Source: Angustibacter sp049994355 (GTDB lineage Bacteria > Actinomycetota > Actinomycetes > Actinomycetales > Angustibacteraceae). From it: a stretch of DNA of 64,000 nt. The notes under the pieces were generated by a model. The model was given only the letters and a program-made list of their open reading frames with translations. It was not told the origin of the DNA and searched no databases. Positions 58,203 through 64,000 of this stretch are shown here, one piece after another. A program made the position numbers and the translations under genes. The number at the start of each line of letters is the position of its first letter. Positions within the stretch are counted from its first letter, which is position 1. The stretch spans positions 1,426,001 through 1,490,000 of the forward strand of contig NZ_CP188257.1 in the NCBI RefSeq assembly GCF_049994355.1, in the 5' to 3' direction.

Positions 58203-59372
58203 ATGACGAACGAGGCCCGCGGCTGGTCCGCCGTCCCGTCCGCGGCCTCGGCGCTGACGCCGAGCGCGCCGCGGCGGACCGGCCGCTCGGCTGTGGGTCG
58301 CGGGCTGCTGCTGACGCTCGGGGGCGTGCTGATGGTGGCGGCGTTGCTCCTGGTGATGGTCGCCATCGGAGCGGATACCGGTCTCGCCGGGTTTGCCGCC
58401 GGCTTCGTCTTCTCGCTGGTGCCGGTGTGCATCGTGCTGCCGGCGCTGCTCTGGCTCGACCGGCTGGAGGCCGAGCCGGTCGGCCAGCTGCTCTTCGCGT
58501 TCGGCTGGGGCGCGCTGGTCGCGACGTCCGTGGCCCTGGTGGTCAACACGTACTCGGTGACGGTGCTGACCCAGCACGGCGGGAGCGTGTCGACCACCGC
58601 GGTGCTGGTGGCGCCGTGGGTGGAAGAGACCTGCAAAGGTGCAGCCGTGCTGGTCGTCCTGCTGTGGCGCCGGCAGGAGTTCGACGGGGTGGTCGACGGG
58701 ATCGTGTACGCCGGGCTGGCCGGGCTGGGCTTCGCGTTCACCGAGAACGTGCTGTACCTCGGGCGCGCGTTGCAGGAGGACGGGTCGTCCGGCTTGGCCA
58801 TGACGTTCGTGCTGCGCTGCGTTTTCGGTCCGTTCGCCCACCCGCTGTTCACCATGGCCATCGGGGTCGGGCTGGGCATCGCCGTGCAGACCACGCGGAC
58901 GTGGCTCAAGGTCGTGGCACCGCTGGCCGGGCTGCTCGTCGCGGTTCTGCTGCACGGGCTCTGGAACCTGAGCGCGGTGGCCGGACTGCGCGGTTTCGTC
59001 GGCGTGTACGTCGCCGTCCAGGTGCCGATCTTCGCCGCCGCAGTGGGTTTCGCGGTGTGGGCGCGCCGACGTGAGAGCCGGCTGATCCGTCGGCACCTGC
59101 AGGTCTACGTGGCCAGCGGCTGGTTCACCGCGGCCGAGGCGCAGATGCTCGGTTCGACCAGCGAGCGCAGGCGAGCGCGGGCCTGGGCGAGGCAGGTCGC
59201 CGGGCCGCCGGGGCGACGGGCGATGCGCGGCTTCCAGGCCGCGGCGACCGAGCTGGCCTTCGCGCGGGACCGGGCCACCCGGACGTCGGCTTCCCACGGG
59301 GGTTCGGACGTCGAGCGCTACCTGCTTCAGGAAGTCACCGCCCAGCGTTACGCGCTGCTGGGCGGGCGGTGA
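58203..59372 (+). CDS. PrsW-family intramembrane protease
   Basis: The protein has 389 residues. About eight helices. Conserved family motifs: VAPWVEETCKGAAVLVVLLW (E-E-x-x-K), FAFTENVLYLGRAL (F-x-x-x-E-N), FGPFAHPLFTMAIG (H-P-x-F-T) and LLHGLWNLSAV (H-x-x-W-N), the Glu and His ligands of the active-site metal. PrsW cuts anti-sigma factors in Bacillus; here the substrate is unknown. The C-terminal 110 residues are cytoplasmic and helical. The start overlaps the region of the divergent small gene. It ends 4 bp from the tRNA-Arg gene on the other strand. Confidence 0.92.
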   Translation: MTNEARGWSAVPSAASALTPSAPRRTGRSAVGRGLLLTLGGVLMVAALLLVMVAIGADTGLAGFAAGFVFSLVPVCIVLPALLWLDRLEAEPVGQLLFAFGWGALVATSVALVVNTYSVTVLTQHGGSVSTTAVLVAPWVEETCKGAAVLVVLLWRRQEFDGVVDGIVYAGLAGLGFAFTENVLYLGRALQEDGSSGLAMTFVLRCVFGPFAHPLFTMAIGVGLGIAVQTTRTWLKVVAPLAGLLVAVLLHGLWNLSAVAGLRGFVGVYVAVQVPIFAAAVGFAVWARRRESRLIRRHLQVYVASGWFTAAEAQMLGSTSERRRARAWARQVAGPPGRRAMRGFQAAATELAFARDRATRTSASHGGSDVERYLLQEVTAQRYALLGGR

Positions 59373-59376
59373 CGAG

Positions 59377-59449
59377 CGCGCCCGCCGAGACTCGAACTCG
59401 GAACCTGCGGATTAGAAGGCCGCTGCTCTATCCGTTGAGCTACGGGCGC
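59377..59449 (-). tRNA. tRNA-Arg (anticodon TCT)
   Basis: On the minus strand: acceptor GCGCCCG/CGGGCGC, D arm with AACGG, anticodon arm GCGGC-CTTCTAA-TCCGC (TCT anticodon), TPsiC arm with GTTCGAGTC. CCA is not encoded. Convergent with the PrsW gene, 4 bp away. Confidence 0.93.
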
Positions 59450-59686
59450 TCGGTACCGCGTCAGTATGCCGCAGCCCACACACACTGGGCGGCCGCGCAG
59501 GACCTGGCGTCGTCCGCAGCCGCGCAAGGTCATCAGGAACTCGCCCCGCGCCTAGCGTGAGCAGGGTCAGAATGGTGTTTCGGGCCGCTGCGCCGTCGGT
59601 CGCAGCTGGAGGTTTGCGATGCTCGCGACCGATCGATCGCGCGCCGAGTTGGCTTAGGTGAGCGTGAGACGGCAGGCTGGCTCATC
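59450..59686. other. Intergenic upstream of the GTPase pair
   Basis: About 240 bp without a gene. It should hold the tRNA-Arg promoter on one side and that of the dynamin-like operon on the other; I cannot pick boxes with confidence. Confidence 0.5.
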
Positions 59687-61417
59687 GTGCAGGACCAGCC
59701 CGATCGAGACCCGCTGCTCGTGGCCGTCGACGAGCTCCGCAGCGGGATGGCTGCTGTACGTCTGCCCCTGGACGTCCCGGGGGTGGACAGCGCGCAGGCG
59801 GCGCGCGGCGAGATCCTCGACCAGCTCGACGACTACGTGCTGCCGAGACTGCGCTCGCAGGACGCGCCGCTGCTCGCAGTGGTCGGCGGTTCGACGGGCG
59901 CAGGCAAGTCGACGTTGGTCAACTCGATCGTCCGCGCACCGGTCAGCCCGAGCGGCGTCCTGCGCCCCACCACGCGGTCGCCGGTGCTGATCCACCACCC
60001 CCAGGACGCGGCGGCGTTCTCGGACCAGCGGGTGCTGGGCTCGCTGAGCAGGGTCACCGGAGACGTCGATCCGGCGCCGGTCCGAGCCGGCGGGGACGAC
60101 GACGAGCGGATCACGGTGCTCCGGCTGGCCGCCAGTGATGCCCTGCCCGCGGGCCTGGCGCTGGTGGACGCTCCGGACATCGACTCGGTGGTGAGCGCCA
60201 ACCGGGTGCTCGCGGCCCAGCTGCTCTCGGCCGCCGACCTGTGGATCTTCGTCACGACGGCAGCTCGCTATGCGGACGCCGTGCCGTGGGACTTCCTGCA
60301 GGGCGCTTCGGCACGCGGCGCGTCCGTGGCCATCGTGCTGGACCGTGTGCCGCCCGAGGCGATGATCGAGGTACGGCTGCACCTGGCCTCGATGCTGCGC
60401 GAGCGCGGGATGCAGTCGTCCCCGCTGTTCACCATCGCGGACAGCCCGGTGGACGAACAGGGGCTGCTCGCTCTCGACGTGGTTCGGCCGGTCAGCTCGT
60501 GGCTGGTGGCGCTGGCCCGGGACGCCCAGGCCCGGCGGGTGGTCTCGCGCCGGACCGTGAACGGCATCCTGGGCACACTGCCCGAGCGGGTGACGGCCGT
60601 CGCGGCGGCTTCCGGGCTGCAGGTCACCGCTCGGCAGGCACTGCTGGCCTCCGCGGCCCAGGCGTACGACGAGGCTCGCGAGGCGGTCGAGGGCGGCCTG
60701 ACAGATGGTTCGTTGCTGCGCGGCGAGGTGCTGGCGCGCTGGCAGGAGTTCGTCGGAACCGGGGACATGCTGCGTTCCCTGGAAGCCAGGGTGGGTCGGG
60801 TGCGCGACCGCATCGCGGCCGCCGTCCGAGGTCGCAAGCACCCCGAGGAGGATCTCGGCGTGGCCCTGCAGAGCGGCGTCGAGTCGCTGCTCAGTGGTCA
60901 GGCCGAGCTGGCTGCGGCCAACACCTGGCAGCGCTGGCGGCAGCTCGATGGTGGGACGGCCCTGCTCGCTGCGCACCCGGAGCTCGAGGCGGCCTCGGCT
61001 GACCTGCACGAGCGGGCTTCGCGGACGATCCGTGACTGGCAGGGCTTCGTGCTGGACCTGGTGAGCAGCGAGGGCAGTGACCGCAGGACCACGGCGCGGA
61101 TGCTCTCCTACGGTGTCAACGGTCTCGGGGTGCTGCTGATGCTGGTCGTGTTCAGCCACTCGTTCGGACTGTCGGGGGCAGAGGTGGGCATCGCAGGTGG
61201 CACAGCCGTCGTGGCACAGCGGCTGCTGGAGGCGGTGTTCGGCGACCAAGCCGTTCGTGGGCTGGCGGCACGGGCGCGTGCTGACCTGGCGAACCGGTGC
61301 GAGGAGCTGCTGTCCGCGGAGCGGTCCCGCTACGACGAGGCTGTCGCAGCGCTCGATCTGGGCTGCTCCGCCGACGTGCTGGTCGCGGCACTCGGCGCCG
61401 TCGAGGCGGCGCGATGA
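59687..61417 (+). CDS. Dynamin-like/YfjP-type large GTPase, first of a tandem pair
   Basis: The protein has 576 residues from GTG. G1/Walker A LLAVVGGSTGAGKSTLVNSI (about 60-80), switch I region RPTTRSPVLIHHP, G3 LALVDAPDIDSVV (D-x-P-D instead of D-x-x-G), and G4-like VAIVLDRVPPE. The rest is helical, with a hydrophobic pair GVNGLGVLLMLVVFSHSFGL and GIAGGTAVVAQRLLEA near 480-530 that may insert into the membrane. Streptomyces dynamin pairs of this type act in septation. Stop overlaps the second GTPase start (ATGA). Confidence 0.88.
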   Translation: MQDQPDRDPLLVAVDELRSGMAAVRLPLDVPGVDSAQAARGEILDQLDDYVLPRLRSQDAPLLAVVGGSTGAGKSTLVNSIVRAPVSPSGVLRPTTRSPVLIHHPQDAAAFSDQRVLGSLSRVTGDVDPAPVRAGGDDDERITVLRLAASDALPAGLALVDAPDIDSVVSANRVLAAQLLSAADLWIFVTTAARYADAVPWDFLQGASARGASVAIVLDRVPPEAMIEVRLHLASMLRERGMQSSPLFTIADSPVDEQGLLALDVVRPVSSWLVALARDAQARRVVSRRTVNGILGTLPERVTAVAAASGLQVTARQALLASAAQAYDEAREAVEGGLTDGSLLRGEVLARWQEFVGTGDMLRSLEARVGRVRDRIAAAVRGRKHPEEDLGVALQSGVESLLSGQAELAAANTWQRWRQLDGGTALLAAHPELEAASADLHERASRTIRDWQGFVLDLVSSEGSDRRTTARMLSYGVNGLGVLLMLVVFSHSFGLSGAEVGIAGGTAVVAQRLLEAVFGDQAVRGLAARARADLANRCEELLSAERSRYDEAVAALDLGCSADVLVAALGAVEAAR

Positions 61418-63102
61418 GTCGGCACAAGGCCCGCCACGAGGGCGCTCCCGGTGCCGGCGAGGTCTCCGCGCGGGCGGTGGCCCTGACCGAGGCCCTCGAC
61501 ATCGGCGGCCACCGACTCGAACCGGCGAGCTCACGCCGAGGCCGCGAGCTCGCCGGTCGGGTGACCGATCGGATGAGGCTGAGCGGCGAGCACACCGTCG
61601 TCGCGCTCGCGGGTGCGACCGGCAGCGGCAAGTCGAGCCTGTTCAACGCGTTGACCCGGCTGGACATCGCGGCGGTCGGTGCGCGACGCCCCACTACCTC
61701 CGCGGCCGCGGCCTGCGTGTACGGCGCCGAGAACGCGGGCCCGCTGCTGGAGTGGCTCGGCGTCCCGGCACAGCACCGGGTCAGCCAGGAGAGCGCGCTG
61801 GACTCCGGGGACGACCGACTGCAGGGGCTGGTCCTGCTGGACCTGCCGGACCACGACTCGACCGAGCTCTCGCACCGGCTGGAGGTCGACCGGCTGGTCG
61901 AGCTCGTCGACCTCTTCGTCTGGGTGACCGATCCGCAGAAGTACGCAGACGCCGCGCTGCACCGTCGCTACCTGTCGAAGCTCGCCGGGCATGACGCGGT
62001 CACCGTGGTCGTGCTGAACCATGCCGATCGACTCTCGCCCGAGGCGTTGGAGACCTGCCGCCGGGACCTCGAGCGCCTTGTCGCGGCGGACGGGCTGCGT
62101 GAGGTCGAGGTGATGACGACCTCGGCCACCCGGGGGGACGGCGTTCCTGGCCTGCGGGAGGAGCTGGCCACGGCGGTGGCTCGGCGCAACGCGTGGTCGC
62201 AGCGCCTTTCGGCCGACCTGGACACCGTCGCGGAGGAGCTCACGAAGGAGGTCGGCGAGCCCCACCGCCCTGCCTCCGCCCTGCTCGAAGGCAGCGGACT
62301 GACGCCCGCTCTGGAGTCCGCAGCGGGTGTGCCGCGGGTGGTGTCCGCGGTCGGCCAGGCGTACCAGCGTGACGCGGTGGGCGCGGCCGGATGGCCGGTG
62401 ACCAGGTGGACGCGCCGGCTGCGGCCGGACCCGCTGCGCCGCCTTCACCTTCGACCCGCGGTCGAGGGCGGCTCGAAGCGGGGCGCCGACGCCGACGCCG
62501 CGAACAATGCCCTGCAGTTGGACGCGGACCTTGCCCGGTCGTCGCTGTCCCGGCCCACGCCCGGGCAGCGAGCAGCCGTGGAGCTCGCACTGCGCCGGGT
62601 CGGCGACCAGGCTGCGCAGGGCCTGCCGGCCCGGTGGGCGACCGCCGCACGAGCCGCCGCCGAACCATCGCCGGCGGACCTGTCCGATGCGGTCGACCAG
62701 GCGATCGTGTCCGCGGACCTCGGCTTGACCCGCCCCCGGTGGTGGATGGTTCTGGCCGCCGTGCAGCTCGTCCTGCTGCTCGCGGCCATCGCCGGGCTGG
62801 TCTGGTTGGTCGTGCTCGCGGTCACGGCCTGGCTCAAGCTGCCCGAGCCGGGAACGCCGTACCTGGGCGCGATCCCGGTGCCGACGCTTATGCTGATCGG
62901 TGGGCTGGTCATCGGCATCCTCATCGGGTTGGTGGTTCGGTGGGTGGCGCCCGCCGCCGGCCGTCGTCGCGGGGCGCGGGTGTCCAAGCGGTTGTCGAAG
63001 GCCGTGCAGGCCGTTGCCGAGCAGCGCGTCGTCGCCCCGGCCGAGCAGGTGCTTGCAGACCACCGTGCCACCCTGGACGCGCTGCAGCGGGCTCGTTCCT
63101 GA
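61414..63102 (+). CDS. Dynamin-like/YfjP-type GTPase, second of the pair
   Basis: The protein has 562 residues from ATG 61414. G1 VVALAGATGSGKSSLFNALT, switch I RRPTTSAAAACVYG, G3 LVLLDLPDHDSTELSHRLEV, G4 VVVLNHADRLSP. Two or three transmembrane helices sit near 435-520 (WMVLAAVQLVLLLAAIAGLV and LMLIGGLVIGILIGLVVRWV). Its membrane anchors are stronger than in the upstream partner, so the pair probably forms a heteromeric membrane-remodelling complex. Overlap with the upstream gene enforces joint synthesis. Confidence 0.9.
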   Translation: MSRHKARHEGAPGAGEVSARAVALTEALDIGGHRLEPASSRRGRELAGRVTDRMRLSGEHTVVALAGATGSGKSSLFNALTRLDIAAVGARRPTTSAAAACVYGAENAGPLLEWLGVPAQHRVSQESALDSGDDRLQGLVLLDLPDHDSTELSHRLEVDRLVELVDLFVWVTDPQKYADAALHRRYLSKLAGHDAVTVVVLNHADRLSPEALETCRRDLERLVAADGLREVEVMTTSATRGDGVPGLREELATAVARRNAWSQRLSADLDTVAEELTKEVGEPHRPASALLEGSGLTPALESAAGVPRVVSAVGQAYQRDAVGAAGWPVTRWTRRLRPDPLRRLHLRPAVEGGSKRGADADAANNALQLDADLARSSLSRPTPGQRAAVELALRRVGDQAAQGLPARWATAARAAAEPSPADLSDAVDQAIVSADLGLTRPRWWMVLAAVQLVLLLAAIAGLVWLVVLAVTAWLKLPEPGTPYLGAIPVPTLMLIGGLVIGILIGLVVRWVAPAAGRRRGARVSKRLSKAVQAVAEQRVVAPAEQVLADHRATLDALQRARS

Positions 63103-63246
63103 CGCCTGTGGATGGTGGGGCTCGCGTCGTAGCTGTGGACGGCCGCCCGTCACACCGTGCACAGGTCGTCGCTCCACCCTTTCGGCAGCCGCGCCGCCCC
63201 AACAGGGTTGTCCGAGGCGGCACCCGGCCGCCCCGGAGGAGGACAA

Positions 63247-63762
63247 GTGAACGAGATCGTGACGACTGTCAGCGGCAACATCGCGACCGTCCCGAAGCAC
63301 CAGATCACCGCCAAGGGCCAGGCCATGACGAGCTTTCGGCTCGCGTCCACACCGCGCAAGTTCGACCAGGACGTCCAGGGTTATGTGGACGGTGAGACGA
63401 CCTGGGTGAATGTCAGCTGCTGGGGAGCCCTGGCCTTCAACGCGAGCAAGTCGCTTCAGAAGGGACAACCGGTCACCGTGCACGGCGCCATGAGGCAGCG
63501 GGAGTGGGTGGCCGACGACGGGAAGACCGGCAAGGAACTCGAGCTCGCGGCGCAGACGATCGGGCACGACCTGCGGCGAGGGTGCGCCGAGTTCCAGAAG
63601 GTCACCCGCGGCCCCAGCGCTGAGCGACGGTTCGGGCCAGCGTCCTCGCCTAGTGCAGAGCCCCACGACGCTGCGGACGTCGACCTGTCGCAGCACGACC
63701 AGCCGGCGATCGAGCCGTCCGTCAACAACTCCGAGCTCGAGCAGCTGGCGCGCAGCGCGTAG
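63247..63762 (+). CDS. ssb: Single-stranded DNA-binding protein paralogue
   Basis: The protein has 171 residues from GTG 63247; GGAGGA precedes it. OB fold: VTTVSGNIATVPKHQITAKG, FRLASTPRKFDQDVQGYVDG, ETTWVNVSCWGALAFNASKS, KGQPVTVHGAMRQREWVADD and ELELAAQTIGHDL. The disordered tail ends SELEQLARSA, without the acidic D-D-x-x-P-F tip by which housekeeping SSB recruits partners, so this is a second, SsbB-like paralogue. Known SsbB proteins serve in sporulation or competence. No ribosomal-protein neighbours of the main ssb locus are present. Confidence 0.9.
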   Translation: MNEIVTTVSGNIATVPKHQITAKGQAMTSFRLASTPRKFDQDVQGYVDGETTWVNVSCWGALAFNASKSLQKGQPVTVHGAMRQREWVADDGKTGKELELAAQTIGHDLRRGCAEFQKVTRGPSAERRFGPASSPSAEPHDAADVDLSQHDQPAIEPSVNNSELEQLARSA

Positions 63763-63812
63763 CCGCACCCGGCGCGGTCGGGAGCATGCTCGCGGGCCGT
63801 TAGCCTAGGTGC

Positions 63813-64000
63813 ATGCCCGAGTTCATCTACACCATGACCAAGGCGCGCAAAGCGCACGGTGAGAAGGTCATCCTCGACGACGTGACGATGTCGTTCTACC
63901 CCGGCGCCAAGATCGGCGTCGTGGGGCCGAACGGCGCCGGCAAGTCGACGATCCTGAAGATCATGGCGGGCCTGGACCAGCCGTCGAACGGTGAGGCCAG
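63813..64000 (+). CDS. ettA: Energy-dependent translational throttle protein EttA (5' part only)
   Basis: The first 62 residues are seen before the window ends. MPEFIYTMTKARKAHGEKVI, then Walker A VGPNGAGKSTILKIMAGLDQ, are nearly invariant in the ABC-F protein EttA, which gates the ribosome by the ATP/ADP ratio. The ATG at 63813 lies 6 bp after TAGCCT (63801-63806), a -10-like hexamer, which suggests a leaderless transcript. Confidence 0.95.
   Translation, partial: MPEFIYTMTKARKAHGEKVILDDVTMSFYPGAKIGVVGPNGAGKSTILKIMAGLDQPSNGEA

Noticed and set aside
1..64000. CRISPR array, rRNA operon, insertion sequence or replication origin
   Set aside because: No regularly spaced repeats, no rRNA-like stretch, no transposase frame with terminal inverted repeats and no DnaA-box cluster was found on reading.

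Overview
This 64 kb window is chromosomal DNA of a high-GC actinobacterium. The evidence is very high G/C at third codon positions, frequent GTG starts, start/stop overlaps of the ATGA/GTGA type, a SARP regulator, a DevS-like sensor kinase, a deazaflavin-type nitroreductase and an oligoribonuclease gene beside tRNA-His. I cannot name the genus. No rRNA, CRISPR array or intact mobile element is present. Two tRNA genes lie at 57.1 and 59.4 kb. Both window edges cut genes: a choice-of-anchor-D-like protein on the left and ettA on the right.

Layout. 0-5 kb: end of a surface/secreted protein, then a three-gene signalling operon (membrane histidine kinase, degenerate second kinase, LuxR-type regulator). 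5-14.7 kb: glutamate decarboxylase with a membrane protein, a large secreted subtilase, a DUF4389 protein, a membrane protein with a sigma-region-4-like domain coupled to an IPT/TIG protein, a flavin monooxygenase and a chromosomal APH(3'')-type streptomycin phosphotransferase homologue. 14.8-25 kb: a divergent TetR/cupin pair with a readable promoter and operator, an MTHFR-like protein, a GNAT enzyme, a PoxB-type pyruvate oxidase, a GltB-domain protein, an SRPBCC protein, small coupled genes and a long coiled-coil protein.

25-33.4 kb looks like a dormancy/hypoxia regulon. A DevS/DosT-like GAF kinase is followed by three universal stress proteins, a frameshifted pyridoxamine-oxidase-like gene, an SPFH protein, a LapA-like protein and a nitroreductase. 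Four promoters carry a GGGAC-N4-GNCYC box that ends 33-35 nt before the start codon, which matches the core spacing of the DosR box.

33.8-37.6 kb: an AfsR/SARP regulator diverges from a secreted protein. Between them are three heptamers at 11-bp spacing with a -10-like hexamer 8 bp downstream, the textbook arrangement of a SARP-activated promoter.

38.3-57.1 kb is bounded by two direct copies of the last 24 nt of tRNA-His. There is integrase debris beside the tRNA and a shared GCCCCCCAG word inside each boundary, so it may be an old genomic island. It holds a sugar epimerase, an OmpR-type two-component system, glycosyltransferases and a molybdopterin oxidoreductase (three intergenic regions share CCGTAAGG-type repeats), a CBS/ArsB-like transporter pair, a MarR/beta-propeller pair, an ABC1 kinase, a tetR-permease deletion scar, WYL/VOC/YjbR genes, a YCII/ECF42 pair and a hydrolase.

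57.2-64 kb is conserved core: orn, a PrsW-family protease, tRNA-Arg, a tandem pair of dynamin-like GTPases, an SSB paralogue and ettA.
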